Assembly (NCBI RefSeq): GCF_030433855.1
Contig: NZ_JARUXC010000002.1
Coordinates: forward strand, 310,001-374,000
Origin: Agreia sp. PsM10
GTDB taxonomy: Bacteria; Actinomycetota; Actinomycetes; Actinomycetales; Microbacteriaceae
DNA: 64,000 bases
Reading direction: 5' to 3'
In this document: piece after piece, positions 15,650-25,093 of the stretch
How positions within the stretch are numbered: the stretch's first letter is position 1
How the letters are laid out: each line of letters begins with the position of its first letter
Notes under the pieces: model-generated
Seen by the model: the letters and a program-made list of their open reading frames with translations, nothing else
What the model was told of the DNA's origin: nothing
Databases searched by the model: none
Position numbers and translations under genes: made by a program

Positions 15650-17072
15650 ACGCACAGTCATCGCCACCAGCGCACGCGCGCTGGGAGCAGCGCTGACCCT
15701 CGGAGCGGGCGTCGCGCTCGTGGCCGGAGCGATGCTCATCCCGCTGCCCTCGCATTCCGTCTCGGTGCCGGCTGTCGAGGTCGCCCCGACGCCGCTGCCC
15801 CAGACGCTCGTGTGCCCCGGATCGCTCCTGCAGCTCTCGAACGGTGCAGGAGCCGACGCGACCTCCTCGTCCGGCATCGGCTCGCCCAAGCGCAGCAGCG
15901 GGGCCTCCGAGGCCGACGTCGACATCGACCAGGCCCCGCTTGCAGCTCCCGACAACTCGACCGTCACCGATGAGACCGCGCCCACCGTGGTGACGGCGCC
16001 GGATGCCGATCCCGGCGTTCTCGTCGCTGCCGCCCAGTCCGTCGCTATCTCGCAGGAGGACGTGGCCGGCCTCGCCTCCACGAACTGTGCCGAGGCGAAG
16101 GCCGACTCCTGGCTCGTAGGAGGCGCGACGACCGTGGGTCGAACGAGCTTCGTGCTGCTGAGCAACCCGTCCGAGGTCACCGCCGACGTCGACCTCACCT
16201 TCTTCGACGAGAACGGCCGGCTCGAGGCTCCCGGATCGACGGGGATCACCGTCGATGCGCAGTCGCAGCGTGTCTTCTCGCTCGCAGGATTCGCCCCGAA
16301 CGCCAAGTACCCCGTGGTTCACGTCGTCAGCACGGGCGGATACGTCGCCGCGAGCCTGCAGCAGACCATCATCCGCGGCCTCGAGCCCGGCGGCATCGAG
16401 CTCTCGGGCACGACATCGGCGCCTTCGACCGAGATGGTCTTCCCCGGAGTCAAGATCACCGGAACGTCCGCCATCGCCGAGCGCCTCTCCGCCGACGGCT
16501 ATGCCGATCTGCAGGCCGCGCTGCGCGTCTACGTGCCCGGCAGCTCCGACGCCACCATCACCGTGTCGGTCGCCAGCGAGAGCTCCGGTTCAGCCGACGG
16601 CTCCTACAGCCTCAGTGCTCCGGGGGGCGTCGTCAGCGAGCTTCCGCTCAAGGATCTTCCCGACGGCACCTACTCCGTGACGCTCGATTCCACGGAGCCG
16701 ATCGTCGCCTCCGCGCGCACGTCCGCCCTCTCCGCCGGCGCCATCGACTTCGCCTGGAACCAGGCGGCGGAGCCGCTCGACGACGATGTTCTCGTTCCGA
16801 TCGCGCCCGGCCCGTCCCCGCGCATCCATCTGGCGAATTCAGGCGACGACGACGCGACCGTCACGTTGCGCACGGCCTCGGGCAGCGAGGTCAAGATCGT
16901 GGTGCCCGCGGGCGGCACGAAGGGTCTCGAGGCCCAGCCGAACACGATCTACACGGCCACGATGACCGAGGCGGTGAGCATCAGCGTCGGCTACAGCAGC
17001 GACGGGCAGCTCTCCGCGTACACGGTCGCGGCGCCGAGCGAGCTCGCCGCCCCGATCGTCGTCTACCCGTAG
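15639..17072 (+). CDS. DUF5719 family secreted/anchored protein
   Basis: A 477-aa protein with an N-terminal membrane segment (ALGAALTLGAGVALVAGAML) and a large extracellular part rich in beta-type sequence, matching the DUF5719 proteins encoded after the large glycosyltransferase in actinobacteria. I favour ATG 15639 over ATG 15630, because GAGGAGG (15623-15629) sits nine bases before the former and directly against the latter. The gene overlaps the end of its upstream neighbour, so the two products are probably co-made and may form one complex at the membrane. Function is unknown. Confidence 0.75.
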   Translation: MAARRTVIATSARALGAALTLGAGVALVAGAMLIPLPSHSVSVPAVEVAPTPLPQTLVCPGSLLQLSNGAGADATSSSGIGSPKRSSGASEADVDIDQAPLAAPDNSTVTDETAPTVVTAPDADPGVLVAAAQSVAISQEDVAGLASTNCAEAKADSWLVGGATTVGRTSFVLLSNPSEVTADVDLTFFDENGRLEAPGSTGITVDAQSQRVFSLAGFAPNAKYPVVHVVSTGGYVAASLQQTIIRGLEPGGIELSGTTSAPSTEMVFPGVKITGTSAIAERLSADGYADLQAALRVYVPGSSDATITVSVASESSGSADGSYSLSAPGGVVSELPLKDLPDGTYSVTLDSTEPIVASARTSALSAGAIDFAWNQAAEPLDDDVLVPIAPGPSPRIHLANSGDDDATVTLRTASGSEVKIVVPAGGTKGLEAQPNTIYTATMTEAVSISVGYSSDGQLSAYTVAAPSELAAPIVVYP

Positions 17073-17119
17073 GCGTTCTCGGCGCATCCCACCAATGCTG
17101 ACGGGTGGGAAGCGACCGC

Positions 17120-17569
17120 TCAGAAGTGGCGGAAGCCCTCGGGCGCGAGATCCCACGGATCCTTGCCGAGGTACTCGGCGACCGCGCGGAACACGCAGCT
17201 CTCGACGAGCATGCGGCGGTGTGCCTCGTCGTTGCGGTGAAGGTGCGCGAGACGCTCGATGGGCACGCGGTAGAGGATGATGCGGTCGCCGAGAACGCGC
17301 CAGCGCTCCACACCTGAATCCGCGGTGCCCGGCTTTCCATTGGGGCCGTAGGGCAGCGCACCGATCTCGAAGACGGCGTCGGCGAGTTCGTTCGGCCAGA
17401 TGCTGCGCAGGTACTCGGCCGTGGATGCGACGGTGGTGTCGAAGAAGTCGATGCGGGTGTTCATCATGGGCAGATGGGGGCCGGTCACCGCCGAGCGAAG
17501 CCCTCTGCCGTGGCGGTTGCGACCGGTTCCTCGAGATGAGGCCGGTGCGATGCGACGTGAGCGAGCCAT
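17120..17569 (-). CDS. Metallopeptidase-family (Rv3259-like) protein with degenerate zinc motif
   Basis: 149 aa, matching the small zincin-like family that includes mycobacterial Rv3259. The helix that carries HExxH in active members reads ESCVFRAVAEYLG here, so both zinc histidines are missing. That is consistent with actinobacterial members having lost catalysis. The true start may be the ATG at 17467 or 17464 (MMNTRIDFF), since the first 34 residues are basic and unlike the rest. It is divergent from the DUF3499 gene, the same pairing as Rv3258c/Rv3259. Its role is unknown. Confidence 0.75.
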   Translation of the reverse strand: MARSRRIAPASSRGTGRNRHGRGLRSAVTGPHLPMMNTRIDFFDTTVASTAEYLRSIWPNELADAVFEIGALPYGPNGKPGTADSGVERWRVLGDRIILYRVPIERLAHLHRNDEAHRRMLVESCVFRAVAEYLGKDPWDLAPEGFRHF

Positions 17570-17667
17570 GGCGAGAGTCTATTCTCTGCGCTCGCGCCCG
17601 GCAGAACCCACGACACACGATCGAGCCTGACCGTCTGGTCGCCGCCGCGGGCGTACCGTGAAGGGTG

Positions 17668-17874
17668 ATGACGAATCGACCGTGTTCCCGTGTGGCGTGC
17701 CCCGACGAGGCCATCGCCACCCTCACGTACGTCTACGCCGATTCCCTCGCCGTGCTCGGCCCTCTGAGCCTCAGCCACGAGCCGCACAGCTACGACCTCT
17801 GCGCCCGCCATTCCGAGCGGCTCAAGGCGCCGCAGGGGTGGCAGGTCATGCGTCACGTGCAGTTCACCCAGTAG
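17668..17874 (+). CDS. DUF3499 family protein
   Basis: A short protein (68 aa from ATG 17668; 69 from GTG 17665) matching DUF3499. Its cysteines ([11 protein letters not shown] and [11 protein letters not shown]), with a nearby histidine, look like a small zinc-binding site. It corresponds to Rv3258c, which lies beside Rv3259 and near whiB2 in M. tuberculosis. GAAGG lies just upstream. No function is established that I know of. Confidence 0.85.
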   Translation: MTNRPCSRVACPDEAIATLTYVYADSLAVLGPLSLSHEPHSYDLCARHSERLKAPQGWQVMRHVQFTQ

Positions 17875-17897
17875 GCGTTCGTGCAGCGTCACCTCTT

Positions 17898-17903
17898 TAC
17901 AAT
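17898..17903 (+). promoter_or_regulatory. -10 element of a probable leaderless ahcY transcript
   Basis: TACAAT ends six bases before the A of the ahcY start codon at 17910, which is where transcription should begin. A GGAGG at 17904-17908 lies too close to the ATG to be a normal ribosome-binding site. Confidence 0.5.
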
Positions 17904-17909
17904 GGAGGC

Positions 17910-19394
17910 ATGACTTCTGCTGCCGCTCCGGTGACCACTCTGCCCTTCAAGGTCGCCGACCTCACGCTCGCCGAGGCCGGTCGCCATCAGATCCGCCTCG
18001 CTGAGAACGAGATGCCGGGCCTCATGTCGCTTCGCGCCGAGTTCGCCGACTCCCAGCCGCTGGCCGGTGCGCGCATCATGGGATCGCTTCACATGACCGT
18101 CCAGACGGCCGTGCTCATCGAGACCCTCACCGCGCTGGGTGCTCGCGTTCGCTGGGTCAGCTGCAACATCTTCTCCACGCAAGACGAGGCCGCGGCAGCG
18201 ATCGTCGTCGGCGCCACGGGAACCCCCGACGCCCCCGCCGGTGTTCCGGTCTTCGCATGGAAGGGCGAGACGCTCGAGGAGTACTGGTGGTGCACCGAGC
18301 AGGCCTTCGACTGGTCTGCAGAGGCCGAGGCCGACGGTGCCGACTACGCCGGTCCGAACATGATCCTCGACGACGGCGGCGACGCCACGATGCTGGTGCA
18401 CAAGGGTCGTCAGTTCGAACTCGACGGCGCCGTTCCCGCGAGCGATCCCTCAGACAGCGAGGAGTACGGCGTCGTGCTCGACCTGCTGCGCCGCTCGCTC
18501 GCCTCGTCGACCGATCGCTGGACGCGCATCGCCGCCGACATCCAGGGTGTGTCCGAAGAGACCACCACCGGCGTGCACCGCCTCTACGAACTGATGTCCG
18601 CCGGCGAGCTGCTCTTCCCCGCGATCAACGTCAACGACTCGGTCACGAAGAGCAAGTTCGACAACAAGTACGGCATCCGCCACTCGCTTCCGGATGGCCT
18701 GAACCGCGCGACAGACGTTCTCATCGGCGGCAAGGTCGTGTTCGTGGTCGGCTACGGCGACGTGGGCAAGGGCGCTGCGGAGGCGCTTCGCGGACAGGGC
18801 GCCCGGGTCATCGTGAGCGAGGTCGATCCGATCTGCGCGCTGCAGGCCGCGATGGACGGCTACCAGGTGGCCAGGCTCGAGAGCGTGATCGGCGACGTCG
18901 ACATCATCGTCACGGGCACCGGAAACGAGAACGTGGTCACCGTCGAGCACATCCTCGGGCTCAAGCACCTGGCCATCATCGCCAACGTCGGCCACTTCGA
19001 CAACGAGATCGACATGGCAGGGCTCGAGAAGCTCGAGGGAGCCGTCAAGGTCGAGATCAAGCCGCAGGTGCACGAGTGGCGCCTGCCCACGGGCCGCAGC
19101 GTGCTCGTGCTCTCCGAAGGGCGCCTGATGAACCTGGGCAACGCCACCGGCCACCCCAGCTTCGTCATGAGCAACTCGTTCACCAACCAGGTGCTCGCCC
19201 AGATCGAGCTGTTCGCCTTCGGCGAGCGCTACCCGGTGGGCGTCTACGTGCTGCCCAAGCACCTCGACGAGAAGGTGGCGCGACTGCACCTCGATGCGCT
19301 CGGCGTCGAACTCACCGAACTCACTCCCCGCCAGGCTGCCTACATCGGCGTGCCCGTCGAGGGACCGTACAAGGTCGACCACTACCGCTACTGA
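17910..19394 (+). CDS. ahcY: Adenosylhomocysteinase
   Basis: 494 aa; hydrolyses S-adenosylhomocysteine to homocysteine and adenosine, closing the methylation cycle in the cytosol. Family landmarks are clear: [13 protein letters not shown] near the N-terminus, [51 protein letters not shown], the NAD-binding [42 protein letters not shown], and the C-terminal [10 protein letters not shown]. The long insert after [13 protein letters not shown] is normal for the bacterial long form. It corresponds to mycobacterial sahH, which lies upstream of mtrA. A TACAAT six bases before the ATG suggests a leaderless mRNA. The region after the stop up to 19538 holds no gene. Confidence 0.96.
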   Translation: MTSAAAPVTTLPFKVADLTLAEAGRHQIRLAENEMPGLMSLRAEFADSQPLAGARIMGSLHMTVQTAVLIETLTALGARVRWVSCNIFSTQDEAAAAIVVGATGTPDAPAGVPVFAWKGETLEEYWWCTEQAFDWSAEAEADGADYAGPNMILDDGGDATMLVHKGRQFELDGAVPASDPSDSEEYGVVLDLLRRSLASSTDRWTRIAADIQGVSEETTTGVHRLYELMSAGELLFPAINVNDSVTKSKFDNKYGIRHSLPDGLNRATDVLIGGKVVFVVGYGDVGKGAAEALRGQGARVIVSEVDPICALQAAMDGYQVARLESVIGDVDIIVTGTGNENVVTVEHILGLKHLAIIANVGHFDNEIDMAGLEKLEGAVKVEIKPQVHEWRLPTGRSVLVLSEGRLMNLGNATGHPSFVMSNSFTNQVLAQIELFAFGERYPVGVYVLPKHLDEKVARLHLDALGVELTELTPRQAAYIGVPVEGPYKVDHYRY

Positions 19395-19516
19395 GCTCGC
19401 CGCACGTCCGGCTGCCACGGTCTGCGGCCGAGCGCGGTGGTTCCTGCCCAACGTGGTGGTCAGGCCACGGCGCATGGCTGGAACACCCGCGCTGGGCGTG
19501 ACTGAACGGCGGAGCC

Positions 19517-19546
19517 GAGGACGTCAGCGCCGAGGACGTCAGCGCC
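19517..19546. repeat. 15-bp tandem duplication at the RDD gene end
   Basis: GAGGACGTCAGCGCC occurs twice head to tail (19517-19531 and 19532-19546). The second copy carries the last codons and stop of the RDD gene; the first lies just downstream of that stop. Confidence 0.8.
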
Positions 19547-20414
19547 GGGGGAAGGCGTGCGGGAGGCTCTGCAGGATCGGGTCGAGGCGGTTCAGAGCGG
19601 CCTTCTGCAGGGAGAGAGCGGCGTACTCTCGATCGCGGCGCACGGCCGCGACCCCCGACAGGAACAGCGCGGGGTGCACCTGCGGAATGGGCGACACGAA
19701 CGGCGTGACTTCGGCGGCGAGCTCCACAGCGAGTCGCTCCCTCGTGGCCGGGGCCATCTGCGGCGCCTGAACGAGGAACTGCGAGACTCGATGGCCGAGG
19801 CGGTCGGGCAGGCGGGCCACATCGACGACCTCGGCCCACGCCTGCAGCATCACCGGCACGCCTCGCGCGTGACTGACCGGAACCGGCACGCGCTCGTGCT
19901 GACTGTACGTGCCTGCGAGAAGGTCACCGAGACGCTTCGACCGGCCATTGAGCAGAGCCGTCACGATCGCGATCGAGCCCAGAGTCATGTAGATCTCGAG
20001 GACGCCGACCAGCCCGCGGATCACGGAGTGCCTGATCGAGATCGAACCTCCGTCGTCGCGCACGATGCGTGCGCCGACGGCGAGCTTGCCGACGGAGCGA
20101 CCCTTCAGCACCACCTCGAGGGTGGTGGGAACGACGACGAAGCACAGCACCAGTGCCGAGACGCTGAACGTGGCGGTGAGGGCCTCGTCGATGAGGGCGT
20201 TCTCGGCGAGGGCCCCGACACCGAGCAGGAGCACGATGAGGATGGCCACGGAGATGATGACGTCGATCGCAGCACCGCCGGCGCGCAGGATGAAGCCCGC
20301 GGGGCGCACGTCGATGGCCACGGCTTCGCCGATCAGCAGCTCGTCGTCGGCGTAGGCGTCGGCGAGCGGGTCGACGAAGGCCGGAGCGGGTGAGGCGACA
20401 CGGGCGTCGGTCAT
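19539..20414 (-). CDS. RDD family membrane protein
   Basis: 291 aa. The N-terminal half holds the RDD domain with its namesake pattern (AGFILRAGGAAIDVIISVAIL, VLKGRSVGKLAVGARIVRDDGG) and three or so membrane helices; the rest (from about residue 165) looks soluble. RDD proteins have been linked to ion transport or antiport in a few bacteria, but most are uncharacterised. The gene is divergent from the SpoIIM-like gene with only 17 bp between the start codons, and both belong to the conserved DUF58/MoxR neighbourhood of actinobacteria. Confidence 0.85.
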   Translation of the reverse strand: MTDARVASPAPAFVDPLADAYADDELLIGEAVAIDVRPAGFILRAGGAAIDVIISVAILIVLLLGVGALAENALIDEALTATFSVSALVLCFVVVPTTLEVVLKGRSVGKLAVGARIVRDDGGSISIRHSVIRGLVGVLEIYMTLGSIAIVTALLNGRSKRLGDLLAGTYSQHERVPVPVSHARGVPVMLQAWAEVVDVARLPDRLGHRVSQFLVQAPQMAPATRERLAVELAAEVTPFVSPIPQVHPALFLSGVAAVRRDREYAALSLQKAALNRLDPILQSLPHAFPRR

Positions 20415-20417
20415 GAA

Positions 20418-20423
20418 TACAAT
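20418..20423 (+). promoter_or_regulatory. -10 element for the SpoIIM-like gene
   Basis: TACAAT lies eight bases before the ATG at 20432, within the 17-bp gap between two divergent start codons. The layout predicts a leaderless or nearly leaderless mRNA. The -35 region falls inside the RDD coding sequence. Confidence 0.45.
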
Positions 20424-20431
20424 TCAAGCAG

Positions 20432-21427
20432 ATGGATCTCGATGCCTACACTGCAGCCCACCGCGACGAGTGGGCCCGTCTCGATGCCCTGGGCAGACGA
20501 GGTCAGTTCTCGGGTGCCGAGGCCGACGAGCTGATCGAGCGATACCAGGCCGGCGCATCCGATCTGTCGGCGATCAAGACCACGGCCGGATCGACGGCCC
20601 AGGGCGCCCAGCTCTCCCTGTTCCTCTCGCGGGCCCGCCTGCGTTTCACCGGGGCCGGCCCGAACATCCTCCGGCAGATCCCCGCCTTCTTCGTCCTCCA
20701 GCTCCCGGCCGCCCTCTACCGCATCCGCTGGCTCACGCTCGTGCTCGCCGTCGTCACGGTCGGCGTGGCCGCCCTCTACGCGCTCTGGGTGTCGAACGAT
20801 CCCCAGGTGCTGGCGAACCTCGGTTCCGATGCGCAGTTGAAGAAGCTCGCCGAGCAGGACTTCGTCGACTACTACTCCGAGAATCCCGCCGCCTCGTTCA
20901 CCGGCCAGGTCTGGACGAACAACGCCTGGCTCGCCGCGCAGTGCATCGCGTTCGGTATCACGGGCTTCTACGTGCCCGTGCTCATCATGTCGAACGCCCA
21001 GAACCTCGGACTCAGCGCCGCCGTGCTGTTCCACTACGGCGAGGGCGACACCTTCTTCCTCTACATCATGCCGCATGGTCTTCTCGAGCTCGCGGCCATC
21101 TTCGTCGCCGGAGCCGCCGGCCTGCGCATCTTCTGGGCGTGGGTCGCTCCCGGCGCCCGCACCCGGGCGCAGGCGCTGGCCGAAGACGGACGGGCCCTGT
21201 TCACCGTTGCCCTCGGCCTGGTGATCGTGCTCTTCATCTCGGGAATCATCGAGGGCTTCGTCACGCCCCAGCCCTGGCCGTGGGCGGTGAAGATCGGCAT
21301 CGGTGCCCTCGCCCTGGCCGCGTTCCTCGCCTACATGCTCATCGTCGGACGAGCCGCCGTGCGGGCCGGCCACACGGGAGACCTCGACGAGTTCGAGGCG
21401 GGCGCGAAGCAGCTCGTCGCGGGCTGA
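20432..21427 (+). CDS. Stage II sporulation protein M-like (DUF95) membrane protein
   Basis: A 331-aa SpoIIM/DUF95-type membrane protein. A soluble N-terminal part of about 85 residues (MDLDAYTAAHRDEWARLDALGRRG) is followed by several helices (LTLVLAVVTVGVAALYALWV; AAQCIAFGITGFYVPVLIM; LLELAAIFVAGAAGLRIFWAW; VALGLVIVLFISGIIEGFVTP). In non-sporulating actinobacteria this family always appears with RDD, DUF58 and MoxR genes, as here, and probably works with that system rather than in sporulation. No ribosome-binding site is evident, which agrees with a leaderless mRNA. Confidence 0.85.
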   Translation: MDLDAYTAAHRDEWARLDALGRRGQFSGAEADELIERYQAGASDLSAIKTTAGSTAQGAQLSLFLSRARLRFTGAGPNILRQIPAFFVLQLPAALYRIRWLTLVLAVVTVGVAALYALWVSNDPQVLANLGSDAQLKKLAEQDFVDYYSENPAASFTGQVWTNNAWLAAQCIAFGITGFYVPVLIMSNAQNLGLSAAVLFHYGEGDTFFLYIMPHGLLELAAIFVAGAAGLRIFWAWVAPGARTRAQALAEDGRALFTVALGLVIVLFISGIIEGFVTPQPWPWAVKIGIGALALAAFLAYMLIVGRAAVRAGHTGDLDEFEAGAKQLVAG

Positions 21428-21464
21428 CCCTTGCTCCTGCCCGATGGATGCGCGCGGTGCGCGG

Positions 21465-22796
21465 TCAGAGCCTGCCGGCGGCCTTGAGGGCGAGGTAGCG
21501 GTCTGCGAGCATCGGGGGCAGCGCGGCGGGGGAGCCCGTGACCACGTCGCCGCCCAGTCGACGGATGGCCGTGGTCACCCGCTCCATGTCGAGCAGGGAG
21601 CGTTCGGCCGACGCAGCGCGGTAGGTCTCGTCGCGGTCGCCGCGCCGCGACACGGCCCGCAGCACCTCGGGATCCGAGACGGCAGCCACCACGACCGTGT
21701 GGCGCTGAGTCAGCTGGGGGAGCACGCTCAGCAGCCCGCTGGAGGACGCAGGGGTGTCGATCGTCGTGAGAAGCACGACGAGCGCCCGCTGGTTCGTCAC
21801 ATCACGAACCTGCCCCGCCACCGACGACCAGTCGGTCTCGAGCAGCTCGGGGTCGATCGTGGCCATCGTGTCGACCATGCGGCTCAGCAGTTCGCCGCCG
21901 CTCGCGCCGGTCACACGACCCCGGATGCGGCGGTCCCACGCGATCAGGTCGACACGGTCGCCGGCCCGCGTCGCGAGGGCGGCCAGCAGCAGCGATGCCT
22001 CGATCGACGTGTCGATGCGGGGCTCGTCCTCGATGCGAGCGGCCTGTGTTCGTCCGGTGTCGATCACGATCACGATGCGCCGATCGCGCTCGGGTCTCCA
22101 CGTGCGGACCATGAGTTTCTGCTCGTGCCCGGCCCGGGCATCCCCCTGCCGCGCCGTGGCGCGCCAGTCGATCGAACGCACGTCGTCGCCGCGCACGTAC
22201 TCGCGCAGGCTGTCGAATTCCGTTCCCTGGCCTCTGATCTGCACGCTCGTCGCGCCGTCGAGCTCGCGCAGGCGGGCCAGGCGCGACGGCAGGTGCTTGC
22301 GCGAGGTGAAGGGAGGAAGCACGCGCACGCGGCCCGGGCTCGACAGGGTGGCCTGCCGGGCCCAGAGCCCGAGCGGTCCGAAGCTTCTCACCGTGAGGCC
22401 GGCCGTTCTGCGATCTCCGCGTCGGAACGGGGTGAGCGCGGTGCGCAGCATCCGGCGCTCGGACGGGGGAACGACGAGGGACTGACGGGTGAGGGCTGCC
22501 CCCGCCGACGGCTGCCAAGCGTCGCGAACGAGAGCCCGAAGGGTTCGCGAGTTCTCGTTCGTGAGATAGACCTCGCTCGCGACCGTCTCTCCGAGACGAA
22601 CCCGATGCGGCAGCACCCTCTCGACGACCAGCCGACGCGGTGACGCGGCCAGGATCAGGTCGAGGACGCCGATCACGACGGTGAGCAGCAGCCACAGCAC
22701 GAGCGTGAGTTCGGCCTGGCGGTAGGCCTCGCCCAGAATCACGACGGGAACGGCGCCGAGGGCGACGAGCAGCACGTAGCGTCCGGTGACGGCCAT
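21465..22796 (-). CDS. DUF58 domain-containing protein (VWA-like)
   Basis: 443 aa. Two N-terminal membrane helices (YVLLVALGAVPVVILGEAY; LTLVLWLLLTVVIGVLDLIL) precede a beta-rich region. The DUF58 core follows, marked by REYVRGDDVRSIDWRATARQGD and a VWA-type IVIVIDTGRTQ segment. DUF58 proteins are the usual partner of MoxR ATPases; here the MoxR gene ends 25 bp upstream. The start ATG 22796 (MAVTGRY) is the only sensible one in the gap. Together with MoxR, DUF4350 and DUF4129 it forms the conserved actinobacterial module whose function is still unclear. Confidence 0.85.
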   Translation of the reverse strand: MAVTGRYVLLVALGAVPVVILGEAYRQAELTLVLWLLLTVVIGVLDLILAASPRRLVVERVLPHRVRLGETVASEVYLTNENSRTLRALVRDAWQPSAGAALTRQSLVVPPSERRMLRTALTPFRRGDRRTAGLTVRSFGPLGLWARQATLSSPGRVRVLPPFTSRKHLPSRLARLRELDGATSVQIRGQGTEFDSLREYVRGDDVRSIDWRATARQGDARAGHEQKLMVRTWRPERDRRIVIVIDTGRTQAARIEDEPRIDTSIEASLLLAALATRAGDRVDLIAWDRRIRGRVTGASGGELLSRMVDTMATIDPELLETDWSSVAGQVRDVTNQRALVVLLTTIDTPASSSGLLSVLPQLTQRHTVVVAAVSDPEVLRAVSRRGDRDETYRAASAERSLLDMERVTTAIRRLGGDVVTGSPAALPPMLADRYLALKAAGRL

Positions 22797-22821
22797 CAGA
22801 GGGAGAGCTCTCGAGGTGTCA

Positions 22822-23796
22822 TCAGATGGGAACCTGCACCTGGCTGAGGATCGAACGCAGGATCGAGTCGACGGAGACGCCTTCGAGCTCGGCCTCGGGA
22901 CGCAGCTGGATGCGGTGCCGGAGCACGGGCAGCACCATCGCCTGCACGTGGTCGGGAGTGATGGCGGGGGAGCCGTTGAGCCATGCCCAGGCCTTCGCCG
23001 ACGCGACGAGGGCCGTGGCGCCACGGGGGCTCACGCCGAGTTTGACCGAGGGGCTCTGCCGGGTCGCACGGGCCAGATCGACGATGTAGGCGAGCACGTC
23101 GGGGCTGGCGCCCACTGCGGCTGCGGATGCCTGCGCCTGGCGCAACTCGGATGCGCCGAGCACCGCCGAGAGACCGGCGCCGGCCAGGTCGCGCGGGTTG
23201 AACCCGGCCGCATGCCGCTGCAGCACGGCGATCTCGGTGTCGCGCGGAGGAAGGTCGAGCACGAGCTTGAGCATGAACCGGTCGAGCTGGGCTTCGGGGA
23301 GCGTGTAGGTGCCCTCGTACTCGATGGGGTTCATGGTCGCCGCCACCATGAAGGGGTCGGGGAGCGGGCGGCTGAGGCCGTCGACGCTGACCTGTCGCTC
23401 CTCCATCGCCTCGAGCAGGGCCGACTGCGTCTTGGGAGGGGTGCGGTTGATCTCGTCGGCCAGCAGGATGTTGGTGAAGACGGGGCCCTCGCGGAACTCG
23501 AAGTCGCCCGACTTGGCGTCGTAGACGAGGGAGCCCGTCACGTCGCCGGGCATCAGGTCGGGAGTGAACTGCACGCGGGTGGTGTCGAGCGAGAGCGCGT
23601 GGCTCAGCGATCGCACCAGCAGGGTCTTCGCGACGCCGGGAACGCCTTCGAGCAGCACATGACCCTTCGCGAGCAATGCCACGATGAGGCCGGTCACCGC
23701 GCCGTCCTGGCCGACGACGGCCTTGCCCACCTCTGCGCGCACTCGGCCGAGCGCCTGGCGGAGCTGGTCGGGAGTCTGTTCTGGCTGGTCTGTCAT
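22822..23796 (-). CDS. MoxR family AAA+ ATPase (core module)
   Basis: 324 aa. Walker A GVPGVAKT (51-58), Walker B LLADEINRTPPKTQSALLEAMEE, and sensor region MNPIEYEGTYTLPEAQLDRF are all typical of MoxR ATPases, which are chaperone-like and act on a partner carrying a VWA domain. The partner is the DUF58 protein encoded downstream. GAAAGG lies before the ATG at 23796. An 85-bp gap to the DUF4350 gene upstream could hold a secondary promoter. This is the shorter of two MoxR proteins in the window; the other (55062-56636) belongs to a different system. Confidence 0.92.
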   Translation of the reverse strand: MTDQPEQTPDQLRQALGRVRAEVGKAVVGQDGAVTGLIVALLAKGHVLLEGVPGVAKTLLVRSLSHALSLDTTRVQFTPDLMPGDVTGSLVYDAKSGDFEFREGPVFTNILLADEINRTPPKTQSALLEAMEERQVSVDGLSRPLPDPFMVAATMNPIEYEGTYTLPEAQLDRFMLKLVLDLPPRDTEIAVLQRHAAGFNPRDLAGAGLSAVLGASELRQAQASAAAVGASPDVLAYIVDLARATRQSPSVKLGVSPRGATALVASAKAWAWLNGSPAITPDHVQAMVLPVLRHRIQLRPEAELEGVSVDSILRSILSQVQVPI

Positions 23797-23881
23797 GGTC
23801 GGCCTTTCGGTGGGGACACGGGCAGGTGGGGTGGCGTGGTGTGCGCGGTGCCTGCGGTTGTTGCGGGGGTGGTCTCGACGG

Positions 23882-25093
23882 TCATGGGCGCACCGCGCTC
23901 GTCACGGCGTTCTCGAGCAGCATGAGCCGGTCGGAGAGGGCGATCAGATCGGCCTCGCCGGAGGGCGTCGCATCGACCAGAACGGACCGGATGTCGCCAG
24001 GCGACCATCCGGGCAGCACCGCGGCCACCGATGAGGCCACCTCGTCGACGGACGCATTCCGGGGGAGTCCGAGCACCGACGACAGACGCGTGATGGTGCC
24101 GATGCGCAGCGAGTCGAGCGCATGGGTGTGCGCGCCGGCCTTGGCGTAGAGCCGTGCGCGGCCCTCCATGGTCTCGCGCGAACGCACGGTGACCGGAAGG
24201 TTCTCGACCACGAGCGCACCGAGCCTGCGCCCCCGCCAGATGGCGGCCGCGACGAAGGTGAAGACGGCGAGCACAAGCACGGGAGTGACCCAGTCGGGAG
24301 TGAGCGACGCGACGTCGGCCGGTCCGTCGGCCACGACGTCGTCTGCCGTGGGCACGTACCAGACGAGTGTGTCGTCCTCGCCCAGGAGGCCCAGCGCGAG
24401 AGCCGCGTTTCCTACTCCGGTGATGCCCTCGTTGGTCAGCACATCGGCCGCGCCGAGAACGGTGACCGTGCCGCTCGGAGTCTCGGTGCTCACGACGTAG
24501 TAGGCGTCGTCGGAGCTGCGGAAACAGAGTCGTGCGTCGCCGTCTGCGGCTGCGCGGTAGGACTGTCCGCCACCGATGATGGTGCCCGCGCGTTCGGCGG
24601 CCGGCAGGGAGCATCCGGCATCGACGCCGTCGACGTCGCGGGGTGCGCCGGCCGCCGAGACCCCGGGTGCGAAGGCACGCAACTCGTTGAACCCCGGCAG
24701 GAACAGCACGACCCGGTCGGCGAGCTCCGCGGCCTCGGCCAGTTGCTCGTCGGTCAGATAGCCGACGGGGTCGGCGAAGGCGAGGGTCGCGCCGGGCGCC
24801 GCATCCACCGCGGCTCGCGCCTCCGGGAGCGTGTCGGCCTGCACGACGTCGACCCCCTGCTGCCGCAGGACCTCGGCCAACGCCTTGCTGCCGTCGGGTG
24901 CGGCGTTCGTGATCGAATACGGCGCCCTGCTGCCGGTTCCGGTTCCGGATGCGACGGTGACGGCGAGCAGGCCGACCACGGCGACCGCGGCGAGAATGAG
25001 CCAGAACCGCCAGCGTCGTGCCGTGGCGCGGAGCGTGGGCGTCGTCGACTCGGCCCGGGAGGGGGAACCCTGCACGGTCGCGGGCGCGCTCAC
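23882..25093 (-). CDS. DUF4350 domain-containing membrane protein
   Basis: 403 aa with one helix near the N-terminus (FWLILAAVAVVGLLAVTVAS), a DUF4350 domain of amidotransferase-like fold (SITNAAPDGSKALAEVLRQQGVDVV; LAEAAELADRVVLFLPGFNEL), and a second helix around residue 265 followed by a cytoplasmic tail. The GTG start overlaps the DUF4129 stop (GTGA, 25090-25093), so the two are coupled. It is a standard member of the DUF58/MoxR module. Activity unknown. Confidence 0.82.
   Translation of the reverse strand: MSAPATVQGSPSRAESTTPTLRATARRWRFWLILAAVAVVGLLAVTVASGTGTGSRAPYSITNAAPDGSKALAEVLRQQGVDVVQADTLPEARAAVDAAPGATLAFADPVGYLTDEQLAEAAELADRVVLFLPGFNELRAFAPGVSAAGAPRDVDGVDAGCSLPAAERAGTIIGGGQSYRAAADGDARLCFRSSDDAYYVVSTETPSGTVTVLGAADVLTNEGITGVGNAALALGLLGEDDTLVWYVPTADDVVADGPADVASLTPDWVTPVLVLAVFTFVAAAIWRGRRLGALVVENLPVTVRSRETMEGRARLYAKAGAHTHALDSLRIGTITRLSSVLGLPRNASVDEVASSVAAVLPGWSPGDIRSVLVDATPSGEADLIALSDRLMLLENAVTSAVRP

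Noticed and set aside
17875-17910. S-adenosylhomocysteine riboswitch before ahcY
   Set aside because: Only 35 bases separate the genes and a -10 hexamer sits next to the start codon; no room for the fold.
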